DNA from: CAWGET01 sp963821715 | GTDB lineage: Bacteria; Bacteroidota; Ignavibacteria; Ignavibacteriales; Melioribacteraceae | Assembly: GCA_963821715.1 (NCBI GenBank) | Contig: CAWGET010000008.1 | Coordinates: 164,451-228,450, forward strand | Direction of reading: 5' to 3' | Length of the DNA: 64,000 nucleotides | Part shown: positions 1 through 10,891 of the stretch, piece by piece | Layout: every line of letters starts with the position of its first letter | Numbering within the stretch: position 1 is the stretch's first letter | Position numbers and translations under genes: made by a program | The notes under the pieces: generated by a model | Told to the model about the DNA's origin: nothing | Database searches by the model: none | The model's input: the letters and a program-made list of their open reading frames with translations, nothing else

Positions 1-2
1 TT

Positions 3-530
3 GATCCTGATAACGCCATTTTGAGATTTAGGCAAAAAGAAAAAAGTAGCGGGGAAATTATTGATACGCTGCTTGGGCGCGTTCCGCTGCTCGCTCCGGA
101 AGGTACGGGAATTCTATCTATCAATGGCGCTACTTCCATCACCTCATTCGACAGACAGAACTTCGATATGATAGTTACTCTTGCCGGAGATAACAGTTTC
201 AAGGTTCAATGGTTAGAGTTTGTTCAGACAGCGGATTTTACCGGGTATCAAAGTAAGCTTCAGCCCTTCGCTTCGGATCTGTTAAATGTTGGCAAGTTTG
301 CCCGGCCGGAAGATTCCGCAATTGACGACGCCGGAAATATTTACGTAGCAGACGCGGAGAAGGATAGTATTTACAAGTTCAATAACTTCGGCGATCAGCT
401 GCAGGCTTTTGGAGGAGAAGAATTGTTTGATCAACCGTACGCCGTAGCTTTTTTCGACAGGACGCTGTATGTGCTGGACACGAATAACGACAGGATTTTA
501 AGATTTATACTTTCAACAGAGATCGATTAA
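3..530 (+). CDS. NHL-repeat/beta-propeller protein, 5' end outside window
   Basis: The reading frame is open to the first bases of the window, so only the C-terminal part (about 175 residues) is present and the TTG at 21 need not be a real start. The last 80 residues contain two NHL-type blades: a segment with the pattern P-x-D-x-A-x-D-x-x-G-N-I-Y-V-A-D, then a second ending L-Y-V-L-D-T-N-N-D-R-I-L-R-F. NHL repeats form beta-propellers used in protein or ligand binding, often in exported proteins. The stop codon directly abuts the ATG of the next gene, which suggests co-transcription. The binding partner cannot be predicted. Confidence 0.6.
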   Translation, partial: DPDNAILRFRQKEKSSGEIIDTLLGRVPLLAPEGTGILSINGATSITSFDRQNFDMIVTLAGDNSFKVQWLEFVQTADFTGYQSKLQPFASDLLNVGKFARPEDSAIDDAGNIYVADAEKDSIYKFNNFGDQLQAFGGEELFDQPYAVAFFDRTLYVLDTNNDRILRFILSTEID

Positions 531-2717
531 ATGAAATTAAAAAATATCTTCTTCTTTCTGGTTTTTCTTCCCGCCGTAATATTTTCGCAGGATACCGTAA
601 GAGTTATGACTTACAATGTTTTAAATTATGATGGAAATTCGTCTTCAAAAAATAACGATTTTAAAAAAATTATTGAAGCCGTGGATCCCGATATTCTGGT
701 GGTTGAAGAAATTGAGACAACTTCCGCAGTCGGAAGTTTTTTAAATAATGTTTTAAGCGATGAATATTCGGCGGGGGATTTTGTCTTCGATCCATTAACA
801 AGCAACGCTGTTTATTACAAGAATCAATATTTCGAATTTTTAGATAACAATCCTATCGATACGCAGATTCGTGATATTTCAGAGTTTATATTTAGATATA
901 AAAAATCATTGGATACACTGATCGTTTACGGTGTGCATCTGAAAGCGAGCTCCGGGACCGAAAATGAACAGAAACGCTTATCGGAAATTGTAGAACTGAG
1001 AAAGGTGACAGATAAATTGCCGCGCGATAAAAATTATTTAATCGTAGGTGATTTCAACATTTATTCTTCCTCTGAACCGGCGTATCAGAAATTGATCAAT
1101 CAATCTTCATCCGGATATTTTGTCGATCCGATAAATATTTCGGGAGTTTGGAATAATTCGGCTTACGCAGAATACCATACGCAATCTACGCGGACCTCAA
1201 ATTCCTGGGACGGTGGTTCAACAGGCGGATTAGACGATCGATTCGATATGATTCTTTACTCACCAGCGGTTGCGGACGCTGGATTTATTGAATATCTGAA
1301 AGGTTCATATACAAATTTCGGGAACGACGGAAATCATTACAACAAAGCGATCAATCAAATGCCAAACGCCGCGGTGAGCGAAGAGATTGCTAACGCGCTT
1401 TTTTACGCGAGCGATCATCTTCCGGTTTATGCCGACTTTACGATAGAAGTCGATACGACGATCGATTATTTCCCGGAAATCGCAAATATGGAACGCGATC
1501 TTCTCGTCCCGCTTGATAACCAGCCATTCACTGTTTCGGCAAATGTAACGGACGATAGAATTATATCCTCGGTAAAATTAAATTATGCTTTGAACGGAGA
1601 TTCTACCGGAACTCTCGAGATGACTTCCGCGGACGGATTTAATTACGAAGTATCAGTTCCGATCAGTCTTTTCGGCGACGGCGATCTTTTTGAATATTGG
1701 ATAACCGCAAGGGACAACAGGGGACAGACGACTTCCAACAAAGAAAACATCGACGGATTTTTTGCCGGAACAACAAACATTGTAAAATTGAAGCCGGTTG
1801 ACTTAAATGGAAATCTTCTTTATAAAAATTATTACGCGAGGATTGAAGGCGCTCTAACAGTTGCCGATTCTACTTTTTCCACTTATTATCTCGACGTTTA
1901 CGTTCAGGATTCTACGGCGGGAATAAATATATTTAAGAACGCAGCGGCGGGAAAAGTCGATCTTCAAAAAAATAAAGTTTACAGAATTACCGGAATGCTC
2001 GACGAGTTTTACGGGAAGACGGAATTTGTGCCGGACAATCCCGAACTCGATATTTTGGAAATCGGCGCGGTTAAAAATTTTGAACCGGAAAATATTACGA
2101 TCGACGAACTTCTTATCGCGCCCGAATTATATGAAGGAAACCTTATCCGTCTCTCTAACATAAATAAAATAAGCGGCGATTGGGCTTCTGCGGGAAGCAA
2201 TGCGAATATTATAATAAATGACGACGGAGTGAATGATCTGATTTTGCGAATCGACAAAGATACAGATATCGACGGTTCGGAGGAACCGGAATATCCGATC
2301 GATATCGTGGGAATATTTGCGCAGTATGACGAAACTTCTCCTTACACGGACGGATATCAAATACTTCCGCGCTCGCTGGAAGATCTTAAAGATACAGTCG
2401 TGAGCGTTGGGCAGGATGAATTAGCGGAAATAGATTTCCGTTTGTATCAGAATTATCCGAACCCGTTCAATCCTTCTACAAAGATCAAATTTTCTATTCC
2501 GGCAAAAGTTAAATCTGCCGAAGGCGGGCAAACAAAAGTTACGCTGAAAGTTTTTGACGTATTGGGAAATGAAATCGCCGTTTTGCTTGATGAAAATAAA
2601 TCGCCCGGAAGTTACGAAGTAGAATTTAGCGGAGCCGGTCTTTCCAGCGGAATTTATTTCTACAGAATTCAAGCGGAAGGATTTGTTGCAACCAAAAAGA
2701 TGATGGTTTTGAAATAA
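531..2717 (+). CDS. Secreted endonuclease/exonuclease/phosphatase-family protein with T9SS sorting domain
   Basis: A 728-residue protein with an N-terminal signal peptide ending near I-F-S-Q-D. Residues about 24-305 form an endonuclease/exonuclease/phosphatase (EEP) fold: M-T-Y-N-V-L-N-Y near the start, GDFNIYSSSEPAYQ in the middle and a terminal S-D-H-L-P-V-Y motif, matching the family's Asn, Asp and His active-site blocks. A beta-rich middle region and an OB-fold-like segment (about 420-560) follow. The last 85 residues are a type IX secretion C-terminal domain (YQNYPNPFNPSTKI ... LSSGIYFYRI ... KKMMVLK). It is probably an exported or cell-surface nuclease or phosphodiesterase; substrate unknown. 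It starts immediately after the preceding stop codon. Confidence 0.85.
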   Translation: MKLKNIFFFLVFLPAVIFSQDTVRVMTYNVLNYDGNSSSKNNDFKKIIEAVDPDILVVEEIETTSAVGSFLNNVLSDEYSAGDFVFDPLTSNAVYYKNQYFEFLDNNPIDTQIRDISEFIFRYKKSLDTLIVYGVHLKASSGTENEQKRLSEIVELRKVTDKLPRDKNYLIVGDFNIYSSSEPAYQKLINQSSSGYFVDPINISGVWNNSAYAEYHTQSTRTSNSWDGGSTGGLDDRFDMILYSPAVADAGFIEYLKGSYTNFGNDGNHYNKAINQMPNAAVSEEIANALFYASDHLPVYADFTIEVDTTIDYFPEIANMERDLLVPLDNQPFTVSANVTDDRIISSVKLNYALNGDSTGTLEMTSADGFNYEVSVPISLFGDGDLFEYWITARDNRGQTTSNKENIDGFFAGTTNIVKLKPVDLNGNLLYKNYYARIEGALTVADSTFSTYYLDVYVQDSTAGINIFKNAAAGKVDLQKNKVYRITGMLDEFYGKTEFVPDNPELDILEIGAVKNFEPENITIDELLIAPELYEGNLIRLSNINKISGDWASAGSNANIIINDDGVNDLILRIDKDTDIDGSEEPEYPIDIVGIFAQYDETSPYTDGYQILPRSLEDLKDTVVSVGQDELAEIDFRLYQNYPNPFNPSTKIKFSIPAKVKSAEGGQTKVTLKVFDVLGNEIAVLLDENKSPGSYEVEFSGAGLSSGIYFYRIQAEGFVATKKMMVLK

Positions 2718-3123
2718 TAATAAAATGTAGTTGAGCAAATATTTATAGCTAAATGCCAATACTATCAGGAAACGAATTTCGTAATTTTGAAAGCGGCGCG
2801 GAAAAAGTTCAATTAGAAATATTTTTTTTTATGGAACACGGATTCAACGGATATAACTGATTTACACGGATTAGGTTTTATCCGTTTCATCTGTTTAATC
2901 GGCGCCTGCCCTGTCTGCTCAGGCAGGCTGTAGCTGGCAGGTTCTATTGAATTTCATAGGATTAACTTCAAGAAATTACCACAAGATTCGCAACAAAGGC
3001 GTTAAGAAAGCGCTTTTTGTGTGACGCCCCTCATATCCAAATAACCTATCTTTTATTATTTTGATTTCAGGATTCGAACATCCGTTTAAAAATTTTATCG
3101 CTCTAATTTTTTAAGAGGACAAA
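2718..3123. repeat. Intergenic region with copy A of a ~165-bp repeat
   Basis: No gene is visible. Positions about 2801-2965 match 11535-11698 closely, beginning at a GAAAAAGTTCAATTAGAAAT-like segment and ending at TTCTATTGAATTTC. Inside is a hairpin with arms GCCTGCC (2904-2910) and GGCAGGC (2922-2928). Both copies lie just downstream of a gene ending in a near-identical T9SS C-terminal domain. The rest of the gap probably holds the promoter of the next gene. Confidence 0.7.
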
Positions 3124-4578
3124 ATGAAAATAAAATATGTTCTTTTTACCTTTCTAATCTTTTTTGAATTAACAATCTCCGCTAACGCATCTTTTGTTTT
3201 TCCTCAAGATTTTGATTCTAAAATACAGCACATCAATTCTCTTCTTACTTCTTACGAAGACGGATCATTTAAAGTATGGGAGAATGCTCAGTTTTTGCCT
3301 GTATCTTTTGATGATAGTACTGTTTACTATCCTGAATTATTTTTCCCGGACAGTTCTTTGATCGGCAGTTACTTTTTCATCGTCAATTCTGAAGCAAAAA
3401 ACACAAAATATTCATTTGGAATATACAAAGATAATTCAATTGTCTGGATTTCAGATCCCTTTCCGGGAGATTACCAAAATGCATATTTTAGCGCAATAGC
3501 AGATTTTAATCAGAATAATACTACTGAAATTTGTATTTCATTCATCTATGGCATTAGATATCAATACGAAGAATTAAGAATATTTAGTTGGGATGGAATA
3601 AGCGGCAAAGATATAACATTCAAGACAGAAAATAATTTTTCAAAAATAGAATTCTTAACCGAAAGTTACAGGTTTATAGATGTTAATGGCGACGGAAATT
3701 TGGAAATTTATGGCTATGAAGAAGGAACTTATCCTTCTATGAAAGATGTAAGAATGAGTTACGGATGGGATGGAGAAAAATATTCTATTCAAGAAAATAT
3801 TGATGTATCGAGAAAATATACTAACGCAAGCAATTTAACTGTATTTGTAAATGTAAACGTAAGAAAAAATAATAATAGTGAATTGACATATAACTATTCA
3901 GTCTCGAATCAATCTGAAAACAGACAAGCGCTTGCTCATTTTTTCCTAGAAGTAAAATCTGATTCATTTAAGGTGAATTCTCCAAATGGATGGTTTGTAA
4001 GAAGACTTGACGAATTATCCTTATTGCATTTTGGTATAGACACGACTATCGTTGATCCTGTATATTTTTTTATTAATAATACTTATATCATAAAGCCCGG
4101 CAGAAAACTAGTCGACATTTCGATTGAAGGAACTTCGTTACCCGTAATCTCAAGTTATTATGCTCAAGCATTTTATCATTATATAGATACATCAAGTAGT
4201 TTTGATGATAGTTATTGGCGCAGCAATCATTTTGAAAATATTCTTACAAATTCTGTGAAAGGATATACCATTATACCAAGAGAAAAATTAGGATTAGCTC
4301 ACCCACAATATTTTTTAGACACGCTTCAAAACTACACCTCCCGTTCCTTACAACTCGGCTGGATAAAAGAAGAAACAACTGCGGATAAATACACAGACTA
4401 TTTTACCTCGGCAAAAACAGGACTTGAGCAAAATAATATTTCGGCTGTTCATAACACATTAAGCAGTGTTCTTCAGGATGTGGAAACGGACAGCGGCTCT
4501 GTACTAACAAGCGAGGCTTACGCACTTCTCCGTTACAACACGGAATATTTATTGGAGAACCTACCGGAGGAAAAATAG
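3124..4578 (+). CDS. Secreted FG-GAP-like protein with C-terminal helical module (paralogue 1)
   Basis: A 484-residue exported protein: Lys-rich start, hydrophobic core, then S-A-N-A. The middle contains FG-GAP/VCBS-like calcium-loop segments (DFNQNNTTEICISF, DVNGDGNLEIYGYEEG) followed by S-W-D-G motifs. The last 75 residues form a predicted helical module (LGWIKEETTADKYTDYF ... TSEAYALLRYNTEYLLENL) that resembles the FIMAH-type modules common in Bacteroidota and Ignavibacteria secreted proteins; this comparison is from memory. Close relatives lie at 7809-9232 and 9232-10890, so this is a local expansion. A good Shine-Dalgarno (AGAGGA) precedes the ATG. The function is not recognised. Confidence 0.7.
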   Translation: MKIKYVLFTFLIFFELTISANASFVFPQDFDSKIQHINSLLTSYEDGSFKVWENAQFLPVSFDDSTVYYPELFFPDSSLIGSYFFIVNSEAKNTKYSFGIYKDNSIVWISDPFPGDYQNAYFSAIADFNQNNTTEICISFIYGIRYQYEELRIFSWDGISGKDITFKTENNFSKIEFLTESYRFIDVNGDGNLEIYGYEEGTYPSMKDVRMSYGWDGEKYSIQENIDVSRKYTNASNLTVFVNVNVRKNNNSELTYNYSVSNQSENRQALAHFFLEVKSDSFKVNSPNGWFVRRLDELSLLHFGIDTTIVDPVYFFINNTYIIKPGRKLVDISIEGTSLPVISSYYAQAFYHYIDTSSSFDDSYWRSNHFENILTNSVKGYTIIPREKLGLAHPQYFLDTLQNYTSRSLQLGWIKEETTADKYTDYFTSAKTGLEQNNISAVHNTLSSVLQDVETDSGSVLTSEAYALLRYNTEYLLENLPEEK

Positions 4579-4888
4579 AAGGAGATAATCCTAATATATA
4601 AGTTTTCTTAAAAGTGTAACGGAATATTACAGATTTATCTTTTGTAACAAAACGTTACAGTAAAAATTACCACTTGATTTTTCTGTACCCTTAAAACAAG
4701 CCGTTTTCCAATGTTTACTTAAGGCATAGAATTTGCTTTTAGATATATCTTTAATTAAAACAAATCTTCAAATTATCAGACATTAAACTCTTATTGTGAG
4801 ATTAATCATAGCAATCAATAAAAATTTTATTTAATTAGTTCTTAAGATTCTAAAATCTTGTTTCATTTATACATTTACGAGGAATTGT
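4579..4888. other. Intergenic region with two TGTAA inverted repeats
   Basis: No gene is seen. There are two related inverted repeats: TGTAA-N7-TTACA at 4615-4631 and TGTAAC-N5-GTTACA at 4643-4659. They are 28 bp apart and upstream of the gene starting at 4889. They could be operator sites of a dimeric regulator, but no -35/-10 pair can be assigned with confidence. Confidence 0.4.
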
Positions 4889-7812
4889 ATGAAAATAAAA
4901 AGAGTTCTTTTTTTCCTTCTAATGCTGCTTGTATCAGCTACCACTATCTATTCGCAAATCAAAATTAAAGAAAAAGTTGAAATCAATTCCAAAAGTGTAA
5001 GCCTTGCTAAAGTTCCGGATCTCAGTCAGTTTATCAGAAACTACACGCCGTGCGGACCTTATATAGAAAATGATGATCCGGATCATTACTGGCAGGTAGT
5101 TTGGGCGGGATATTGGGGACCAATAGACCCAGGTCAGCAGCTATTCTATAGTCAGGAAAGCGATGATCGTTTTGATTTATTGCCTGGAAACGGCAATTAC
5201 GATATTCAAATTATTGAAGGCGCTGAATTTTGCAGTATCCAAGAAAATATTGAGTATGAACCATATATGTATCGTTGGGAAGATATCTCAGATGTTTCTC
5301 TTACCGGCATAACTGTAAGCGAATTGACGGGCGACGGCGATTTTATGGAGTTTGACTGCGTCCCAAGATATGGCGACCAAAAATATAGAATAGTATATAA
5401 TTATTTGGATCAACAGGAAGCGCTTGTAACTTACAGTATCCGAAGCGCCGATCATAACAAAACAAAATACTATCATACTTGAATTGTCAAACGCCCGTTT
5501 TTTCTTGAAGAATATGATGAGCCTTTGGAACTGCCTCATGCCGAGTTTACAGAGGTATCATTAGAACCTGTCCCGGTTTTCTGTTCAACTTACGATTCTT
5601 CGAGTTGGTATGAAGACTATTCTTGTAAAGGTTTTGTATTTTCCGCCGGCGGAGGTTTTCCTGACGATATAATGTTTGATGTATCAATTGTTGAAGGGGA
5701 AGAATACGGAACACTGTTCTTTGAAGATATGTCTGGTTATAAAATTGAAGACGACGATCTTTCCTATCTATCGCAGGAAGAATATCGAAATCTGTATTTC
5801 AAAGCAGACGGGGAAGCGCCCGAAGATACTGGAAAGGTTAAAATAATTATCAGCGCTTCGGACGAAACGATACCCGAAGCTGAAGTTAATATTAATGTAG
5901 TTCCTAATAATTATTATCCAATTAGAATAACTTTCGAGCCGGAAGAAATAGAGCCGGGAGATACGGCAAGTATAATCTTAGAAAAAAGATACGACCAATA
6001 TCCTTTTGATACTGCAGAGGTATTTTATGAGCCTTTTGAAGAAGGACAACTCTTTAATGTATTTATAGAAGAAGGAAACAGCTATGGAACTATTTTAGAT
6101 CCTGCATACGCCGATACTTCCGACGAGTTTTACGATATTGAAGAAGGCTTTAAATTTATTGCAAATGAAACTATCGATTTAGATACAGCGAAGATTAGTA
6201 TTAAAATATCTACTATGGATAAGGATCTAATTATTTTAGCGGGTTCAATACAAGGCGGAAACAGCGAAGACGAATCCGCAAATAAATCAGCGATCTCTTC
6301 TGTAGAAGCCAAAACAGCAGTAGAATCGGAAAAGAGAGACAAACTTGATTTGGATGAAGATAACAATCCGACTCCCCAACTTGGAATAGTTCTTCCCCCG
6401 GAAGGCGAAGGAGAAGAAATATTTGGAATTGGCAAGTTGAACATCACAAAAAAAGAAATAGAAATATTACTTGGTGAAACAAAATTTTTGGGGCTTAGAA
6501 AAAAAGGAGAAGTAGGTGAAGAAGAATATGAAATAGCTGAAATATCTTGTGAGTATGGAGATGCGCCACAGTTTCCTACAAATGATGGATGGACTTGGAT
6601 AGAAAATGAAAATGTGTGGAGTGATGACCCCGTAATAATTGGAGAAGATGAAAACAAAAAGTCAGGTATATATTGGGAGAAAAAATACCCGATTTTCAGT
6701 GGAAGCAGATTCATTGGAATGAGTAACGTTGAGCCAGGTATAATTAGAATAATTGGTAGGTACTGGGAAGAAGGAAAAGAAGACGATTACAGCTGTTACT
6801 TTAACAGCTAGCAATGGGAATAATGAAGATAAAGTAAGCGTGAAGGTTGTGAAGCCTGAAATATTAAAAAGTCCTAGTCAAGATAAGGACTATAAAATTT
6901 CTAGGGATATACGAGATAACGAATTAAAGATTGACAATTATGTTAGTAACAACGGCGGTAAAAATGGGATTTTACCTCAATTTTTGAAGGGACAGATGTA
7001 CCAAGAATCTTACAAAGCAGATAACACTCTCTATCCAACATATAGGTACGAACCCTGGCAAGATTTGAGATTCAGAAATCAACCTAATAGAAATTATGCA
7101 GAAGATTATATGAAACAGCCTTACTGGGTGAATGAAAATGGGATGGGGGTCGAATTAGGTGCGGAGGATGTTCCTACTAATCATAAAAATGTTAGACCCC
7201 TATTAAGTTTTTCTTCATCAATGCCATATCCTAATTCTCGAATATTAATTGGTGAGTATGTTGCTGATAATCTAGACCAATATTATAAAGGGAAACAAAA
7301 TAGTTTAAAGAGACAGTTCTCAAGACATCCTATTTATGGTCCGGATACTCTACAGTGGGTTTGGGATAAACTAGCAGAATATTATGGGGAGAGGGATATA
7401 AAGCCGGAGGCAATTTGGCAGTCTGAAAATTTTGTTAAGAATTTTTTAAGAAACGTATTTTAAAGAATACGCTCAAACAAGAAAAGCGGCTTCGTATGGT
7501 TATTTTCAAATGTTATATACAACAGCTATTGAAGCTAAATTTGGATATCCAAGAAGGAGCGGTAATTACCCGGCACCGGAACATTTATGTGATCAGGAAA
7601 TACAGACGCCGTATGTAATGAAACATTTAAAGGAAAATGTAATCTTAAAACTTGAAAAAAATGAAAATTATGATGGTAATAGTTGGGCTGACGGTTTTGA
7701 AAAAGTATGGTTGGAAAGTTATAGAGAATATAATTCAGGCATTGGTTACGCAGAAGCAATAATTTCTAATTCTACTAAATTCCTTCCAAATGAGTCAGGA
7801 GAAAAAAAATGA
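4889..7812 (+). pseudogene. Large secreted protein with lysozyme-like C-terminal region, broken by one stop and two frameshifts
   Basis: Four open segments (4889-5482, 5483-6811, about 6783-7463, about 7447-7812) read as one protein of about 970 residues. The first two share a frame and are split only by a TGA at 5480-5482. The next junction (near 6780-6790) and the last (near 7440-7450) each need one base removed. The N-terminus is a signal peptide. The middle is acidic, with Ig-like blocks such as G-x-V-K-I-I-I-S-A-S. The C-terminal part has F-L-K-G-Q-M-Y-Q-E-S and later A-S-Y-G-Y-F-Q-M-L-Y-T-T-A. That spacing recalls lytic transglycosylases and goose-type lysozymes (catalytic Glu in QES, then the GxxQ block). 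The enzyme assignment is inference. The stop overlaps the next start by 4 bp. Either a true pseudogene or sequence errors. Confidence 0.55.
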
Positions 7813-9232
7813 GAAAGGTAAAATTTATGCTGATAGTATTTCTTATTGCTGTGACCAATAGAATATATTCGCAATCGAATGATGAAGAAGCCATAATTAA
7901 TTCAATTAATAGCGTAATTAGATCACAATACGGTCAAGCATACGATTCTTATATTTTCTTTGCCGATTCGTTAATAGGAAAATATAGAGGGTTTATTTAT
8001 AAAAATGAAGATTTAAATAACTCACTTGAAAATTGTGTGTTATTTGTTTCGGAAAAATATGATCTAAATGATAGCACACCTTACGACAGTACCATTTTCG
8101 GTATTTATAAAAATGGTAATATCTTGTGGAATACAGGACCTGTTATATACGGAGGAGCGGCAAAAATAGAATTAATTAAAGATATAAACTTAGATTCAAG
8201 AACTGATATTCTGATTAGATTTTGGAATTATGAGTTTATTGAATATATGTGGATTTTTAGCTGGAATGAGAATAATGCGGAAATTATTAATAGTATGAGT
8301 AGCTGGCAGGATTTTGAACAACACTCCGAATTACAAGGTGGCTTAAATTCATTTTATATAGTTGATTACGAATATGATGGAATTTTGGAAATACGCTGTA
8401 GTCAAAGTGCTTCAGAAATTCAAGATGCTATTTTTAGCTGGAACGGAAGCCTGTATGGTCAATGGCCCTCCACCCGGAGATACCAATAAATTATTTTTAC
8501 CCGGCTGACAAATTAACAGCAAAGTGTAATGCCAAAATAGAAGTAAATGAAAACTCGTTTAGATATTTTTATGAAGTGTTGAATGATTCCTTAAGCAAAC
8601 AAGATATAGCCTCATTTGACATATTTAATGTCAAAATAACGGGAAATATTGAATCCCCTGATGGGTGGATGGGAAGTTCAGGTAACAGTCAGCCACTAAC
8701 CGGATGGATCGTATTTATGGACACTAAGAAAATGATAAGTCCAAATACATCGTTGGATGGTTTTATTTTGGAAAGTGATAAATTACCTAAAATTGTAAAT
8801 TATTATATACAAGGTAATAGACCTTCGGCAAATACTACAATTGATGGTCCAGAAATAACCCAAGAAGATTATTTAAATGATTTATTTAATAATTCTTTTA
8901 AAGGAAGAACCATTGCCCCTGGTGAATTACCAGACCCATTTATCCCTGAAGAATTTTTAGACAGCTTGTACAATGACATTAATCAAAGCGAAGGATTGGG
9001 ATGGATCAAAACCCAGCAAACTCTTGATAAATATGATAGCTATTTAAAAACAGCCAAAACAGCATTAGAGCAAAACCAAATTAACCAAGCAAGAATCGCA
9101 CTTCAATCAATAATTCAAGAAGTTGATATTGACAGCACTTCTAACATAACAAGCGAGGCTTACGCTCTACTCCGTTACAACACGGAGTATTTATTGGATA
9201 AACTACAAGGAAAAAAGAATAAGGAACTCTAG
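7809..9232 (+). pseudogene. Secreted FG-GAP-like protein with C-terminal helical module (paralogue 2), one frameshift
   Basis: Two overlapping segments (7809-8489 and 8462-9232) align end to end with the intact paralogue at 9232-10890. The first stops just after F-S-W-N-G-S-L-Y-G-Q-W-P; the second supplies N-Y-F-Y-P-A-D-K-L and the rest. Restoring one missing base near 8466-8478 gives a single protein of about 474 residues. It has a signal peptide (V-T-N-R-I-Y-S-Q), FG-GAP-like Asp loops and the same helical C-terminus (LGWIKTQQTLDKYDSYL ... TSEAYALLRYNTEYLLDKL). It overlaps the preceding gene by ATGA and the next by one base, indicating a translationally coupled set. The function is unknown. 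Confidence 0.6.
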
Positions 9233-10890
9233 TGAGCAATAAAACAAAAATAATAGGCTTCTTGATATTGATGATAGTAATTCCCCAGAGTTTTTCTGTT
9301 TCGCAGATAAGTAAACGGCAAAGAGAAAAAGCAGTAAGAGAAGAAATAAACCAATATTTACAGGGTAATTTCGGGGGAGAATTTATAGTAAGCGACATAA
9401 TAGACATAGATGCTGTAAAAGGATCTTTAATTTATTTTTTTGATACCGTCCAAAACCCTTACGGAATCTTAAATAACACCTTTGTTTTTTTAACAAGTAT
9501 ACCGGATGAGCATCTTAATGATGTAGATAATAATTTACTTGGAATATACAAAGAAGGACAAATAAAAATTCTTTCCGAAGGAGAACTGCCTATTGATGGC
9601 GGAAGCATAGTAGCGATAGACGATATAACAAATGATGGAAACGTTGAGTTTGTTACTAAAGTTGGATTTCCTTTGATGGAAGTTTGGATTCATAGCTGGG
9701 ACGGGATTTCATCAAGAGCAAAAATATTGAACGAAATAGACTATAATAGTTCTGCAATACTTATGAGGGAGCATACTTTTGATTTGTTTGACGCAGACGG
9801 AGATGGAATACAAGAAATTAGAAGTTTAGATTCAGAAAACGGCGAATTAACATGGAGTTGGAATGGTGATAAATACGGCATGTGGCCAAATACTCCGCAT
9901 GTTTCAATAAATGAATTATATCCGGCTAATAATTTTATTCCACATGTTTATTGCTATGTGGAAATAGAAAACGGAAAATATAATTACAGCTATAAAGTTG
10001 AAAATGATAAAAAAAGTAAGCAGAGAATTGATTTATTCTGGGTTGTTGCTGATGTCAGTCAAATTTCAAAAAGAATTCCCAAACACTGGAGATCGAGTGG
10101 GTATGAAAGTAACCTAGATGGTTGGGCAACAGAAATATTAAATGACGGAAACTTAATATGGCCAGGAAACGGTTTGTCAGGTTTTGAATTTATCACAGTA
10201 GGTTTGCCAAAAATCTCAAACTTTAGAATGCAAGCTAAAAATAGTCCACCGTTTTCAGATGAATTTGACCTATATCTTTTAGATAGAGCAGAAAACATGG
10301 TGTTGGGTAAAACCATTGGCCCTAAAGACCCGCCAAATCCATTTGTACCCAATGAATTTATAGATAGCTTAATAAACTATATTCACCAAAGTGATAGCCT
10401 TGGCTGGATTAAAAACCAAACAACCTTTGATAAATACGGTAGCTATTTAAAAACAGCCAAAACAGCATTAGAGCAATACCAAATTAACCAAGCAAGAATC
10501 GCACTTCAATCAATAATTCAAGAAGTTGATATAGACAGTATTTCTAAAGTTACAAGCGAAGCTTACGCTCTTCTCCGTTACAACACGGAATATTTATTGG
10601 AGAACTTACCGGATGAACCGGCTCCAAACTTAAAAATAAATCTTCTTAACAGTAACGGAGAGCCCTTAATTGGCGGAGCGGACGATCAAAACGAGCCGGC
10701 AGAAGGAGCGGAAGTAAAATATTATTCCGGCGCCTGGAGAAACTTCGGAGTTACTCAAAACGGAGAAATCTCAAAAGAAATATTGCCGAAAGATTTAACG
10801 TTCCGCGTAAACTACAACGGGGAACAATTGGATAAAAAACAAAACACTGGCTTAAACAATGTTATTGAATTTAATTTCAGCGGGGAATAA
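9232..10890 (+). CDS. Secreted FG-GAP-like protein with helical module and C-terminal beta domain (paralogue 3)
   Basis: A 552-residue intact member of the local family. GTG start at 9232, overlapping the previous TAG by one base. Signal peptide ends near S-F-S-V-S-Q. The middle has the Asp-rich loop D-A-D-G-D-G-I-Q-E-I and S-W-N-G-D-K-Y-G-M-W-P. The helical module spans about 380-460, and its coding DNA (about 10440-10550) is almost identical to 9040-9150 in the upstream paralogue, a sign of recent duplication or gene conversion. Unlike its paralogues it carries about 90 extra residues (LKINLLNSNGEPL ... VKYYSGAWRNFGVTQNGE), a beta-rich domain often found at the end of secreted proteins in this phylum. 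Role unknown. Confidence 0.7.
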   Translation: MSNKTKIIGFLILMIVIPQSFSVSQISKRQREKAVREEINQYLQGNFGGEFIVSDIIDIDAVKGSLIYFFDTVQNPYGILNNTFVFLTSIPDEHLNDVDNNLLGIYKEGQIKILSEGELPIDGGSIVAIDDITNDGNVEFVTKVGFPLMEVWIHSWDGISSRAKILNEIDYNSSAILMREHTFDLFDADGDGIQEIRSLDSENGELTWSWNGDKYGMWPNTPHVSINELYPANNFIPHVYCYVEIENGKYNYSYKVENDKKSKQRIDLFWVVADVSQISKRIPKHWRSSGYESNLDGWATEILNDGNLIWPGNGLSGFEFITVGLPKISNFRMQAKNSPPFSDEFDLYLLDRAENMVLGKTIGPKDPPNPFVPNEFIDSLINYIHQSDSLGWIKNQTTFDKYGSYLKTAKTALEQYQINQARIALQSIIQEVDIDSISKVTSEAYALLRYNTEYLLENLPDEPAPNLKINLLNSNGEPLIGGADDQNEPAEGAEVKYYSGAWRNFGVTQNGEISKEILPKDLTFRVNYNGEQLDKKQNTGLNNVIEFNFSGE

Positions 10891-10891
10891 A

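Noticed and set aside
5480..5482. In-frame TGA as possible selenocysteine or recoded codon
   Set aside because: No SECIS-like hairpin was recognised, the protein family has no Cys/Sec expected here, and the same gene has two frameshifts, so mutation or error is simpler.
6130..6714. 194-codon open frame antisense to the broken secreted gene
   Set aside because: Ser/Pro-rich translation is a mirror of acidic codons on the coding strand. No start signals or neighbours support it.
8462..8490. Programmed -1 frameshift joining the two halves of paralogue 2
   Set aside because: There is no X-XXY-YYZ slippery site or following pseudoknot at the junction, and the intact paralogue at 9232 needs no shift.
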